Below, one piece after another: positions 9,876 through 19,908 of a stretch of 64,000 bases of DNA. A model generated the notes under the pieces. That model made no database searches, had not been told where the DNA came from, and saw only the letters and a program-made list of their open reading frames with translations. How positions within the stretch are numbered: the stretch's first letter is position 1; each line of letters opens with the position of its first letter. The stretch is from an uncultured Tropicimonas sp. (lineage in GTDB: Bacteria > Pseudomonadota > Alphaproteobacteria > Rhodobacterales > Rhodobacteraceae): assembly GCA_947497945.1 (NCBI GenBank), contig CANMIP010000010.1:1-64000 (forward strand), written 5' to 3'. The translations under genes and the position numbers were made by a program.

Positions 9876-10274
9876 TCAGAAGATGAGAAGAAGGACAGAT
9901 GTCAGGACAGCGCCGATAACGGAGCCGATGACGATCGCCCAGCCGAGTTTCTCGGCCGTGTCCAGTTCGAGCCCGATGGCTTCGTCCCAGACGAGGTGAC
10001 GGATGCCGCCCAGCATGTGGTACCAGAGCGCCCAGATGACGCCGAACCACACGATATACGAAAGCCACCAGCCAAAGAGCCAGGCGCTGTGGGCTGCGTA
10101 GACCTCGGGGCCGGCGGCGGCTGCGAGCATCCACCAAAGAACGAGGAGCATACCGACGGTCGAGCCATTACCGGTGATCCGGATGAGGATCGAGCTGACC
10201 ATGAGGATATGCGGACGATAAATCTGGAGGTGGGGCGACCGGGGCCGATTTCCCCGGTTCACATCGGCTGACAT
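9876..10274 (-). CDS. sdhC: Succinate dehydrogenase cytochrome b556 subunit
   Basis: A 132-residue cytochrome b subunit and first gene of the operon. The RPRSPHLQIYRPH signature, three transmembrane helices, and the GIRHLVWD motif with the probable haem-ligand His are visible. The ATG at 10274 is preceded by AAAAGGAG at good spacing, so I prefer it over the longer frame from 10352. The 259-base region upstream (to 10533) should contain the operon promoter. It includes a small inverted repeat AATTG-GCG-CAATT at 10380-10392, which could be an operator. Confidence 0.95.
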   Translation of the reverse strand: MSADVNRGNRPRSPHLQIYRPHILMVSSILIRITGNGSTVGMLLVLWWMLAAAAGPEVYAAHSAWLFGWWLSYIVWFGVIWALWYHMLGGIRHLVWDEAIGLELDTAEKLGWAIVIGSVIGAVLTSVLLLIF

Positions 10275-10533
10275 ATGTCTGGCTCCTTTTGCTGACGCGG
10301 GGGGCGGCCCCGCATTTGCCCCCTTCTCTAATACATCTTTTGTGGGTGTCACGCGAATGCGGCGCGAATCGGCGCGGTTAATTGGCGCAATTGGCCGCGA
10401 ATCCCGGTTTCACATTCCGGAAATTTCATGTGTATTCCACAGGATACTGTCAAACTGCCCATAATCGCGTCAAACCGCATTGCTGTACCGTTTGAGCCGC
10501 GCTCCCAGGGCGGGCTGCCGGGATTTCGCGGCC

Positions 10534-11274
10534 TCACAGCTGTTCTGCCATCACACGCAGGTGGTCCTCGAATTCGGTGCACATGACAATGGTGGCAGAG
10601 GACGGATCGTACCAGGCATTGGCCTCATTGCAGGGCTCGACAGCCACGAGAAGCGGCTCCGAGAGCGAGATCTCCGCCGCCAGCGCTTCCACTTCGGCAC
10701 GCACGATCTCGTAGGTCAGGCTGCCCTCCACGGAGGGATCGAAATCGAACCCCAGCGAGTCGTCGCCCGCCCCGTTCCAGATCTCGTCCAGCACCGCGCC
10801 CCAGGCATCGGCGGCCTGGTCAAACTCGTCCGGGCAATACTCGGCCCGTTCCTCGGGCAGGCCCAGTTCTGCCGCGAGATCGGCGCGGGCCTCGGGGTCG
10901 GCCCCGTAGAAAATGCAGACAGTATTGTAGTAGCGCTGCTCGTCCGGCCCATGCGTGTCCCACCACGCAATCTCGTCCGCCATCTCATCGCGCAGGAGCG
11001 CCTCGCCGAGAAAGCCCCAGGCGGCTTCATAGGCTATGTCTTCGGCCGACTCGTCCTCGTAGATCGCGTCGATCAGGAGGATTGAGAAGACATCCGCCGC
11101 GTCCTCCTCCTGTCCGAAGATCGGCACCCGCTCGATATCGATCAGCGCGTGCCCGAGTTCATGATAGAAGATCGACAGGAGATTGGCCTCGACAAAGGCT
11201 TCGACCTCTTCCGAGGCGGTCGAAGCCGTCGCCAGCAGCAGAGCGGCCAGCGTCGTCAGCAGTTTCCGGATCAT
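10534..11274 (-). CDS. Secreted DUF4344-type putative metallopeptidase
   Basis: A 246-residue protein with a short signal peptide (cleavage near STASEE). It is strongly acidic. The HELGH sequence at residues 38-42 is a HExxH zinc motif, placed near the N terminus as in the DUF4344 putative metallopeptidase family. Cys residues at NTVCIFYG, EYCPDEF, EPCNEAN and VMCTEFE could form disulfides in the periplasm. The substrate is unknown. It lies upstream of sdhC on the same strand but 259 bases away, so it is probably a separate unit. Confidence 0.8.
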   Translation of the reverse strand: MIRKLLTTLAALLLATASTASEEVEAFVEANLLSIFYHELGHALIDIERVPIFGQEEDAADVFSILLIDAIYEDESAEDIAYEAAWGFLGEALLRDEMADEIAWWDTHGPDEQRYYNTVCIFYGADPEARADLAAELGLPEERAEYCPDEFDQAADAWGAVLDEIWNGAGDDSLGFDFDPSVEGSLTYEIVRAEVEALAAEISLSEPLLVAVEPCNEANAWYDPSSATIVMCTEFEDHLRVMAEQL

Positions 11275-11301
11275 ATCGGTCCTCCTGTCGGGTTGACCCG
11301 A

Positions 11302-12336
11302 TCAGATAGGAACAAGCGCCCAGTAGTCCAGATCCAGCAGCACCTCGGGGAGATATTTCCCGTCCTCTCCCCTGAGCTGGAACGGCGCGCCGCCCTTCGT
11401 TGCCACCAGCCGCAACCGCAATGCGCCAACACCGGGCGCGGTGGTTTCGGCCTTGTCCAACACCTCTGTCCAGGCCTTGACCGTGTCGCCGGAGAAGCAG
11501 GGATTCGCATGGGCGCCGCCATTGAGGCCGACGATCAGCTGCGCATTTGCCAGCCCGTTGAAGCTCAGCGCGCGGGCCATGGAGATCACGTGGCCGCCAT
11601 AGATCAGGCGCTGGCCGTCCGGGCGGAAGGTGGCGTCGAAATGGACCTTGGCGGTGTTCTGCCAGAGCCGTGTCGCCATCATGTGCTCGGCTTCCTCAAT
11701 GGTCACGCCGTCGACATGGTCGATCTGCTCGCCGATCTCGTAATCGCCCCAGCGATGCGGCTCGCCGGCCTGCGTGAAATCGTAACTGGAGAAGTCGAGC
11801 CCGTCGGGGATCACCAGATCTGCCGGGGCGACGACCTTCGCGAGATCCGGGATCACCGTCTCCGGCGCCGGCGCATCCAGGTCGCCCTTCCGGACCATGA
11901 CCCAGCGGACATAGTCCATCACCACGTCATCGCGCTGGTTGCGCCCGGTGGTGCGGACATAGACGACGCCGGATTTGCCGTTCGAATTCTGCTTCAGCCC
12001 GATCACTTCGCTTTCCGACCGCAGCGTGTCGCCCGTATAGACGGGTTTGCGGAAGTAGCCCTCCGCATAGCCGAGATTGGCCACGGCGTTGAGCGAGATG
12101 TCCGGCACGGTCTTGCCGAAGACGGTGTGGAAGGTGATCAGGTCGTCCATCGGGGCGGCCGCAAGACCGCTCGCGCGCGCGAATTCATCCGAAGAGGCCA
12201 GCGCGAAACGCGACGGGTAGAGCGCGTGATAGAGCGCCCGCTCGCCGCCCGAAACGGTGCGCGGCACGGCGTGCTTGATCACCTCGCCCAGCTTGTAATC
12301 TTCGAAGAAACGGCCCGGATTGGTCTTTGCGGCCAT
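11302..12336 (-). CDS. mch: Mesaconyl-CoA hydratase (double MaoC hotdog)
   Basis: A 344-residue protein made of two MaoC-like hotdog halves. The first contains GRFFEDYKLGEV and YTGDTLRSESEV, the second GHVISMARALSFNG and CFSGDTVKAW. Length and sequence match the mesaconyl-C1-CoA hydratase of the ethylmalonyl-CoA pathway, which converts mesaconyl-CoA to beta-methylmalyl-CoA during acetate assimilation. It is the last gene of the operon mcl2-nnrU-DUF1737-mch, and the presence of mcl2 supports this reading. The gene symbol follows Rhodobacter usage. Confidence 0.88.
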   Translation of the reverse strand: MAAKTNPGRFFEDYKLGEVIKHAVPRTVSGGERALYHALYPSRFALASSDEFARASGLAAAPMDDLITFHTVFGKTVPDISLNAVANLGYAEGYFRKPVYTGDTLRSESEVIGLKQNSNGKSGVVYVRTTGRNQRDDVVMDYVRWVMVRKGDLDAPAPETVIPDLAKVVAPADLVIPDGLDFSSYDFTQAGEPHRWGDYEIGEQIDHVDGVTIEEAEHMMATRLWQNTAKVHFDATFRPDGQRLIYGGHVISMARALSFNGLANAQLIVGLNGGAHANPCFSGDTVKAWTEVLDKAETTAPGVGALRLRLVATKGGAPFQLRGEDGKYLPEVLLDLDYWALVPI

Positions 12337-12339
12337 GGT

Positions 12340-12543
12340 TCAGAACTCCCCCAGTTTGATCTCCGGGCTGTAGGTGCCTGTCGCGTCCTTGACCACCGCC
12401 TGACCGCAGCGCATCACGCCGCTCTTTTCGTCGAAGGCATAGGTCGGGTTGCCATGCAGGTGCCAGCCCTTGTTGAGCGCCTCGGTCACCTTGTGACAGA
12501 AGGCGGATGTGTCGTCTTCGGTAAGAAAGCGATAGAGTTTCAT
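12340..12543 (-). CDS. DUF1737 family small protein
   Basis: A 67-residue cytoplasmic protein (MKLYRFLTEDD, then ALNKGWHLHGNPTYAFD), recognisable as DUF1737. The W-x-L-x-G-x-P pattern is typical of this tiny family of unknown function. It lies 3 bases upstream of mch and directly after nnrU, so it belongs to the same transcript. Confidence 0.85.
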   Translation of the reverse strand: MKLYRFLTEDDTSAFCHKVTEALNKGWHLHGNPTYAFDEKSGVMRCGQAVVKDATGTYSPEIKLGEF

Positions 12544-12547
12544 ATGT

Positions 12548-13105
12548 TTAGCTCCCGAAGACCGGATAGCCGAGCCATCCGTGGATGAAGCCGATCACAA
12601 GCAGCAGGACGACGGAGGCACCGAGGAACATCGCATCCTTGGCGATGGGTCCCGGCTCCGGCGCGGTCCAGTCCGGCTCGGCGCGGTTGATGATGCCCGG
12701 CGTGACCAGCGACCAGCCCAGCAGCCCGCCAAAGAGCAGGATCGCGGCAAGGTCGCCATTGGTCAGCAGGTGGGCGAAGGCCCAGAGGCTGAAGCCGAGC
12801 AGCATCGGGTGACGCAGACCGCTTGCCAGCTTGCCCTTCTTGGGGGCGGGCGACATCAGGTAGATCGCGATCAGCACGATCAGGTTGTTGAGATGGCGCA
12901 GGAAGCTTGGCGGGTTCCAGATATCGACAACGGGGGCTGCGCGAAAGCCCACCACCATCAGCACGATGGAGGCGACCAGCCCGAAGGTGACCATGCCCTT
13001 GGCCTGGTTCTCGGGCATCATCCCCCGTTTCTCCGGGGACAGGCGTTTGAACAGATGGGCGTACCACCACAGGGCGACGCCGAGAATCAGAACCAGCCAG
13101 CTCAT
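12548..13105 (-). CDS. NnrU family integral membrane protein
   Basis: A 185-residue protein with about five to six transmembrane helices and the family hallmark RHPMLLGFSLWAFAHLLTNGD (His-Pro then AHLLxNGD). NnrU was first linked to nitrite/nitric-oxide respiration in Rhodobacter, but homologues are widespread. Here it is co-transcribed with ethylmalonyl-CoA genes rather than denitrification genes, so its role is open. Confidence 0.88.
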   Translation of the reverse strand: MSWLVLILGVALWWYAHLFKRLSPEKRGMMPENQAKGMVTFGLVASIVLMVVGFRAAPVVDIWNPPSFLRHLNNLIVLIAIYLMSPAPKKGKLASGLRHPMLLGFSLWAFAHLLTNGDLAAILLFGGLLGWSLVTPGIINRAEPDWTAPEPGPIAKDAMFLGASVVLLLVIGFIHGWLGYPVFGS

Positions 13106-13114
13106 GGAAATCTC

Positions 13115-13984
13115 CTAGGAAAGTGCTGCAATGGCCTCCGCTTTTGCCAGCGTGGCCTTGGCAGTCACGATATGCAGGTTTTCCACGATCTTTCCATCCA
13201 CAACTGCGACACCCTGGCCTTCCGCTTCGGCAGCCTCGAAGGCGTCGATCTGGCGGCGGGCGAGGTCGACCTCTGCCTCGGAGGGGGCAAAGGCCTCGTT
13301 GGCGATGGCGAGCTGCGCGGGATGGATCAAGGTCTTGCCGTCCATGCCGAGATCCCGTCCCTGCTCACATTCGACCCGCAGCCCGTCCTCGTCCTTGAAG
13401 GCGTTATAGACACCGTCGATGCAGACGATCCCCGCTGCGCGCGCCGCCATCAGGCAGGTCTGAAGCGCAGACTGCATCGGCAGACGATCGGCGCGGAAGC
13501 GGCAGTTGAGTTCCTTGGCGAGGTCATTCGTGCCCATCACGAAGCCGGACATGCGCGGAGCGCTGGCAATCTCGAGCGCGTTCAGGATGCCGCGCGGCGT
13601 CTCCATCATCGCCCAGATCTCGGTCCCGGCGCAGGCCGGATGTGCATCGAGTTTCGCGGCAACCGCTTCGACCTGGGCTGCGCTCTCGACCTTGGGCAGA
13701 AGCACGGCCTGCGGTCCGATCTCCATGATCGCGGCGAGGTCATCGGCGCCCCAATCCGTGTCCATCCCGTTCAGCCGCACGATCTGCGCGCGCTGTCCAT
13801 ACCCGCCGGCGGTCAGCGTCTCGGCCAGAAGCTTGCGCGCATTGGCCTTCTCGTCGGTGGCAACGGCGTCTTCGAGGTCGAAGATGATCGCGTCGACGGT
13901 CAGGCCCTTGGCTTTCTCCAGCGCGCGTTCTTTCGAGCCGGGAATATAGAGAACCGAGCGGTAGGGGCGGGCGGCGGTGGCCAT
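13115..13984 (-). CDS. mcl2: (3S)-malyl-CoA thioesterase (CitE-like)
   Basis: A 289-residue HpcH/HpaI-CitE fold protein. PYRSVLYIPGSKERALEKA, DLEDAV, METPRGILNALEIA, GTNDLAKEL and IHPAQ are conserved lyase-superfamily motifs. The N terminus and GTNDLAKEL block match Rhodobacter Mcl2, which hydrolyses (S)-malyl-CoA to malate and CoA, rather than the Mcl1 lyase. Starting at ATG 13984 (AGGAG just upstream) removes an unlikely 40-residue extension. It is the first gene of the mcl2-nnrU-DUF1737-mch operon and completes acetate assimilation with mch. It terminates with TAG. Confidence 0.85.
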   Translation of the reverse strand: MATAARPYRSVLYIPGSKERALEKAKGLTVDAIIFDLEDAVATDEKANARKLLAETLTAGGYGQRAQIVRLNGMDTDWGADDLAAIMEIGPQAVLLPKVESAAQVEAVAAKLDAHPACAGTEIWAMMETPRGILNALEIASAPRMSGFVMGTNDLAKELNCRFRADRLPMQSALQTCLMAARAAGIVCIDGVYNAFKDEDGLRVECEQGRDLGMDGKTLIHPAQLAIANEAFAPSEAEVDLARRQIDAFEAAEAEGQGVAVVDGKIVENLHIVTAKATLAKAEAIAALS

Positions 13985-14190
13985 GACTCTCTCCTGTCGT
14001 TTTGCTGCAGAGCAGAAACCACAGCTGCCGCGTTCACGCAAGATATGAAATGCCGCGCTGCCGCATGGCGCAAGAAGTTTGCGTGGGCATTTGCGGCGGA
14101 CCACCGGAAGATCTTCGTAAACCTCCTGTTAACCATATGCTTAATACAAGGTTTATACGCGCCGGACCGGCGGCGCATCGGAGAGAGACG

Positions 14191-14559
14191 ATGCCGAAGA
14201 CAATGAGATTGCTGCGCGATGGGCTCGGAACCGCGAGCCTTGCCGCGGGAATGCTTCTGCTGGCGCTCTACACTCTTGAGGCTGGACCTTTCGCAGAGGG
14301 CGAATCCTGCTCGCCGCGCGACCGGGTCGTTGCCGGGTTGGACAAACTTTTCGGAGAGATCTACCGCGCCCGCGCCGTTACTGGTGACAATACGGTGATG
14401 GAGTATTTCTCCTCCCGGACCAACGGCACCTGGACGCTCCTGCGGTCCCTCCCGGACGGGCGGGCCTGTGTTGTGGCGACCGGGCAGGGCGACTGGATGG
14501 AGGCTGTGCCGCAGGTCCGGAAGACCGCCCTGGAGGTCGAAATCGCGCTGGAAGTCTGA
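14191..14559 (+). CDS. Small hypothetical protein with N-terminal export/membrane segment
   Basis: A 122-residue protein starting MPKTMRLLRDG, with one hydrophobic segment (about residues 15-32) that is either a signal peptide or an anchor. The mature part has two Cys (ESCSPRD, RACVVAT) and a sequence resembling periplasmic proteins that measure or bind (TWTLLRSLPDGRACVVATGQGDW). GAGAGAGACG just before ATG 14191 serves as ribosome-binding site. It is divergent from mcl2 across about 200 bases. No function is assigned. Confidence 0.65.
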   Translation: MPKTMRLLRDGLGTASLAAGMLLLALYTLEAGPFAEGESCSPRDRVVAGLDKLFGEIYRARAVTGDNTVMEYFSSRTNGTWTLLRSLPDGRACVVATGQGDWMEAVPQVRKTALEVEIALEV

Positions 14560-16170
<1,611 letters not shown>

Positions 16171-16201
16171 TCGCCTCGCGATCACTGAACCCGTAACGCG
16201 A

Positions 16202-16237
16202 GACCGCGGCCGTTCATTCGGCCGCGGTCTTTCTTTT
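16202..16237 (+). terminator. Rho-independent terminator after mdh
   Basis: An 11-bp perfect stem (GACCGCGGCCG at 16202-16212 with 16219-16229), a 6-nt loop TTCATT, then TTTCTTTT. It lies 31 bases after the mdh stop. Confidence 0.9.
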
Positions 16238-16357
16238 GGGCAGGGGCAAACCCGTAGAACCGCTGGATCTGTCATTTCTTGCAGGTGCAAGCCTGTACTC
16301 CGAACCGCTCTCCACAAGTTGTTTCAATCGCGGCCTGCGCCGAATCCTCTGGTTTTC

Positions 16358-16750
16358 TCACGCGGAGTCGTAGCTGACGACTTCGATCTCCAGCCCGTCC
16401 ACCATGTCGAAATAGAACCGGCGGCCGGGTTCGTAGTCGCCGTGGCTATGCGGCTTGTATCCCGCTTTCGTCACCCGGGCCTCCGCCGCGTCGATATCCT
16501 CGACCACGATGCCGAGATGATTCAGGCCGCCGAGCGTCGAATAGCTCTCTCCCTCGGGCGGGCGGGTCTCCCCGGGCGGGGCGTAGATGGCGAGGTAGCT
16601 GGTTGCGTCGCCAACATGAATCGTGTGGCCGCCACTGATGGCCGCTCCCTGCCAGCGGATCTGCCAGCCGAAGAGGCTGCAGAATTCCCGTGCGGTCGCG
16701 TCGGGGTCGCGAACGGTGATATTGGCATGTTCCAGTCGGGCCGGTTGCAT
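16358..16750 (-). CDS. VOC (glyoxalase/bleomycin-resistance) superfamily protein
   Basis: A 130-residue single-domain VOC protein. LEHANITVRDPDATAREFCSLFGW and LNHLGIVVEDIDAAEARV are the two paired beta-alpha-beta-beta-beta units with candidate metal-ligand His/Glu, including the C-terminal EIEVVSYDSA. It is divergent from soxR with a SoxR-like box between the two genes, so it is probably a SoxR-induced gene for handling a reactive electrophile or redox-cycling compound. The substrate is unknown. Confidence 0.85.
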   Translation of the reverse strand: MQPARLEHANITVRDPDATAREFCSLFGWQIRWQGAAISGGHTIHVGDATSYLAIYAPPGETRPPEGESYSTLGGLNHLGIVVEDIDAAEARVTKAGYKPHSHGDYEPGRRFYFDMVDGLEIEVVSYDSA

Positions 16751-16803
16751 GGGCTGTCTCCTGATGTCTGAATTTCTGGACAGAACGACCGATAATTCTT
16801 AAA

Positions 16804-16821
16804 CCTGACTTTAGATCAAGG
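16804..16821. promoter_or_regulatory. Putative SoxR-binding site
   Basis: CCTGACTTTAGATCAAGG is an 18-bp imperfect dyad close to the SoxR box CCTCAAGTTAACTTGAGG. It lies between the divergent soxR and VOC starts. Read towards the VOC gene, it contains a TTGATC that could act as -35 with a long (about 19-bp) spacer, the arrangement used by MerR-family activators. Confidence 0.65.
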
Positions 16822-16837
16822 TTTTTCTGGAGCCCCC

Positions 16838-17296
16838 ATGCCACTCGGTCGCGAAATCTCCATCGGGCAGCTTGCAGCCCGCACCGGACTCGCCGTCTCG
16901 GCCGTCCGCTATTATGAGGCGGAGGGTCTGATCCGGTCGGAGCGAAACGCGGGCGGTCACCGCCGGTTCGAGCGCTCGGTGATCCGGCGCCTCTCTTTCA
17001 TACGGATCGCACAGCAATTCGGCTTCTCGCTGGATCGCATCCGCGAGGAGCTTGCCGCCCTGCCCGAGAATCGCACTCCGACGCGTGAAGATTGGGCCGC
17101 GATCGGTGGCAACCTGCGGGCGGAACTGGACGCGCGGATCGAAGCCCTGGCGGCGATGCGGGACCGGCTCGACGGTTGTATCGGCTGTGGCTGCCTCTCG
17201 CTGGAGAAATGCGCGCTCTACAACCCCGACGACAAGGCGGCCAGCCGCGGGGCCGGGCCGCGATATCTTCTGGGGGATCGGTCGGAGGATATCTGA
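16838..17296 (+). CDS. soxR: Redox-sensitive transcriptional activator SoxR
   Basis: A 152-residue MerR-family regulator. Residues 6-70 carry the winged-helix DNA-binding part (ISIGQLAARTGLAVSAVRYYE, then GHRRFERSVIRRL), followed by a dimerisation helix. The cluster motif C114-x2-C117-x-C119-x5-C125 (CIGCGCLSLEKC) binds the [2Fe-2S] centre whose oxidation switches on transcription. It has all hallmarks of SoxR. The divergent VOC gene and the box at 16804-16821 are its likely local target. Confidence 0.95.
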   Translation: MPLGREISIGQLAARTGLAVSAVRYYEAEGLIRSERNAGGHRRFERSVIRRLSFIRIAQQFGFSLDRIREELAALPENRTPTREDWAAIGGNLRAELDARIEALAAMRDRLDGCIGCGCLSLEKCALYNPDDKAASRGAGPRYLLGDRSEDI

Positions 17297-17399
17297 CGGC
17301 CCGACGAGTCTTGCGCTGACGCCTGGTCGCCAAACAGGGCGCCCGCGCGGCGCGACCATGTTGCAGGCGGATCTTGCGGCACTGAGGAGCGAAGGCGCT

Positions 17400-17939
17400 C
17401 TAGTCGCGAAGTTCGTCCGGGGAAACGCCCCAGAGCGCTGCTTTCTCGACCCAGCCATGCTCGCCACCGGCGGTTACCTGGCACCAGCTCGCCGTGCATT
17501 TGCCGAGCCGCGCGACGACACCGGTCTCGGCCTTCGCCAGCACCTCGGCTTCTTCGCCGGGCTGGGCGCGCAACTCGACCATGTCTGTCTGGATGAGCAC
17601 GGTCCGCACGCCGGACAGCAGCGAATAGTGGACCCAGCCACCGGCCCCGTCGCGGTCGCGCACGCGGCGCCAATGGCCGAACTCGGCCGTGATTTCCAGT
17701 GGAAGCGAGCGGTGCTTGTAGACCCAATCGATCCTGTGGCTCAGCGACGGACCGCGGCGGGCATTGCCTTCCGAGGTCTTGAGCGAGACGAAGCGGGGCA
17801 GGGGCAGGTTTGTAACAGGCCCGCGTGTCGCTTGCTGCGCTGCGGCAAAAGGTACCGAAACGGGGTTGAAAACCAGTGAAAGAGCCGAAATTGCAAAGAT
17901 AATCGCCCCTTGACGGAACGTTGTTGCCTGAAGACCCAT
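17400..17939 (-). CDS. Secreted SH3-domain protein (DUF1058/YraI type)
   Basis: A 179-residue protein with a signal peptide ending near AAAQQAT. The mature part holds two bacterial SH3-like repeats: SEGNARRGPSLSHRIDWVYKHRSLPLEI and the second around VELRAQPGEEAEVLAKAETGVVARLGKC, ending in EHGWVEKAALWGV. Members of this family are periplasmic and usually thought to contact the cell wall or enzymes. It is divergent from the hydroxyacid dehydrogenase gene, with only about 100 bases between the starts. It ends in TAG. Confidence 0.85.
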   Translation of the reverse strand: MGLQATTFRQGAIIFAISALSLVFNPVSVPFAAAQQATRGPVTNLPLPRFVSLKTSEGNARRGPSLSHRIDWVYKHRSLPLEITAEFGHWRRVRDRDGAGGWVHYSLLSGVRTVLIQTDMVELRAQPGEEAEVLAKAETGVVARLGKCTASWCQVTAGGEHGWVEKAALWGVSPDELRD

Positions 17940-18040
17940 GATATTTTGTCGCTCGTTTCTGGGGGGCGCTTGTGCCGCGCCGCTTTGGTCGTCACTGTGC
18001 CAGCGAGGGAGACATCACGAAAGATATTTGGAGGGGTTTC

Positions 18041-19027
18041 ATGCAAAGAGAACGGCTGAGTGTTGTCGTTACGCGACGGTTGCCGGAACCGGTCGAGAAG
18101 CGCCTGTGCGAATTGTTCGACACCGAGCTTCGCGAGGATGACCGGCCGATGACCCATGACGAGCTGGTCGAGGCGCTGTGCCGGGCCGATGTGCTCGTTT
18201 GCACGATCACGGATCATATAGACGCGGCCATGCTGGCCCATGCCGGCGAGCGGGTGAAGCTGATCGCCAATTACGGCGCCGGTGTCGACAATATCGATGT
18301 TGCCACGGCGCGGCAGCGCGGCATTCTCGTGACCAACACGCCCGGCGTGACGACGGATGACACGGCCGACATGGCGATGGCCCTCGTGCTCGCGGTGACG
18401 CGGCGCATCCCGGAGGGCCTGTCGGTCATGCAGAACGGCAAATGGGAGGGCTGGTCGCCGACCGGCTATCTCGGCGGGCGCGTCGGCGGGCGACGGATCG
18501 GTATTCTCGGCATGGGCCGGATCGGCCAGGCCGTGGCACGGCGGGCGCGGGCTTTCGGCATGGAGGTGCATTACCACAACCGCCGGCGCTTGCGGACGGA
18601 AGTCGAGGAGGGGCTTGGCGCGACCTGGTGGGAGAGCCTCGACCAGATGGTCAGCCGGATGGACGTGATGTCGATCAACTGTCCCCATACGCCGTCAACC
18701 TATCACCTGATGAATGCGCGCCGGCTGAAGCTGCTGAAGCCCTCGGCTGTGCTGGTGAACACCTCGCGCGGCGAGGTCGTCGACGAGAATGCGCTGACGC
18801 GGATGCTGCGTGCCGGCGAGATTGCCGGGGCCGGGCTCGATGTCTACGAGCACGGGGCCGAGATCAACCCGCGGCTGCGCAACCAGGACAATGTCGTGCT
18901 GTTGCCGCAGATGGGCTCGGCCACGGTCGAGGGACGTGTCGAGATGGGCGAGAAGGTGATCGTCAACATCAAGACCTTCGATGACGGTCACCGGCCGCCG
19001 GACCTGGTCCTGCCGTCGATGCTCTGA
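18041..19027 (+). CDS. D-isomer-specific 2-hydroxyacid dehydrogenase (glyoxylate reductase type)
   Basis: A 328-residue NAD(P)-dependent dehydrogenase. The NAD loop GILGMGRIGQAVARRA, the Arg motif NTSRGEVVDENAL and the GLDVYEHGAEINP region identify the D-glycerate dehydrogenase/glyoxylate reductase group. Oddly, the catalytic His of the family (normally LLPHxGSAT) is Gln290 here (LLPQMGSAT, codon CAG at 18908-18910), which would be expected to lower activity. ATG 18041 follows GGAGGGG; an upstream extension is unlikely. The next gene starts 13 bases after the stop. Confidence 0.85.
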   Translation: MQRERLSVVVTRRLPEPVEKRLCELFDTELREDDRPMTHDELVEALCRADVLVCTITDHIDAAMLAHAGERVKLIANYGAGVDNIDVATARQRGILVTNTPGVTTDDTADMAMALVLAVTRRIPEGLSVMQNGKWEGWSPTGYLGGRVGGRRIGILGMGRIGQAVARRARAFGMEVHYHNRRRLRTEVEEGLGATWWESLDQMVSRMDVMSINCPHTPSTYHLMNARRLKLLKPSAVLVNTSRGEVVDENALTRMLRAGEIAGAGLDVYEHGAEINPRLRNQDNVVLLPQMGSATVEGRVEMGEKVIVNIKTFDDGHRPPDLVLPSML

Positions 19028-19040
19028 GGCGGCAGAGGCT

Positions 19041-19865
19041 GTGCTTCGGTCCGTTCTGCTCTCCCTGGCCGCCGTGGCCTGTCTTGCTCTGGCGTTGGTG
19101 CAGGCCGAGCCGGTCAGTGGTCCGGCGGAACGGACCGCCGAGCAGGCCGCGGTTGCCGGCCTCGGGGTCTATGTCGCGCTGCGCTCGGTGAATGCCGCGC
19201 TGTCGGTTGCGCAGGAGGTCGAGATTGGTGGCAGTTTCGGCGTGTCGGCCAATGCCCAACCGCTGAAGATCCTCGAACCGATCGACGACACGGTCGAGCG
19301 CGTCGCCGGGGCTGTCTTCACGGTTGCGCTCCTGGCGGGCGTTCTGGCCATCGGTGTCGGACCGGTCTCAAGCCTGGGTTTCCTGCTCCTTGCCGCGGGG
19401 CTGGCCGTCCATGCTGTGCGAGGCCCGCTTGAGCGTGGCGCCGGAGCCGCTGCGCGACCGGTTTGTCGGGCGGGCACCGTCTCGAACATGACGGGTCTGC
19501 TTCTGGCGGTTCTCCTGCCGCTGTCGCTTGCCCTTGGCGGAGCGCTCGGAACGCTTGTCACGCAGCAGAAATGGGACAGTGCGATGGCCGAGGTCATTGC
19601 GGTGGAAAAGCACTCCAAGCATCTGCTCGGGGTGGAGGGCGACGGCGTCGGACCCGAGGACAAGACTGTGCTGGAACAGTGGCAGGAGGCTGTGGCGCAG
19701 GCCGGCGATTACGGCGAGGCCGTCGGTTACTATCTTGCCCAGGCCGACGAGCTGCTGAAAGCCTCGCTGACCCTTGTTGCCATCTTCCTGCTGCGCACTC
19801 TGGTCCTGCCGCTGACTCTGGTCGCGGTCATGGTGGCGCTTCTGCGACAGGTGGTCCGCGGGTGA
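19041..19865 (+). CDS. Multi-pass inner membrane protein of unknown function
   Basis: A 274-residue protein with a GTG start at 19041 (GGCAGAGG upstream), 13 bases after the dehydrogenase gene, so probably in its operon. It has about five hydrophobic helices: residues 3-20, a pair around 95-130, one around 150-175, and a long one at the C terminus. Between them lies a soluble stretch (KHSKHLLGVEGDGVGPEDK) likely to face the periplasm. I recognise no family. Confidence 0.7.
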   Translation: MLRSVLLSLAAVACLALALVQAEPVSGPAERTAEQAAVAGLGVYVALRSVNAALSVAQEVEIGGSFGVSANAQPLKILEPIDDTVERVAGAVFTVALLAGVLAIGVGPVSSLGFLLLAAGLAVHAVRGPLERGAGAAARPVCRAGTVSNMTGLLLAVLLPLSLALGGALGTLVTQQKWDSAMAEVIAVEKHSKHLLGVEGDGVGPEDKTVLEQWQEAVAQAGDYGEAVGYYLAQADELLKASLTLVAIFLLRTLVLPLTLVAVMVALLRQVVRG

Positions 19866-19908
19866 GCGTCCCTCGCAGAGACCCCGACAGGCCGGCCGGC
19901 GCGATGGG

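Noticed and set aside
10349-10582. A 77-residue frame on the minus strand upstream of sdhC
   Set aside because: It overlaps the end of the DUF4344 gene and the sdh promoter region, and has no ribosome-binding site or family match.
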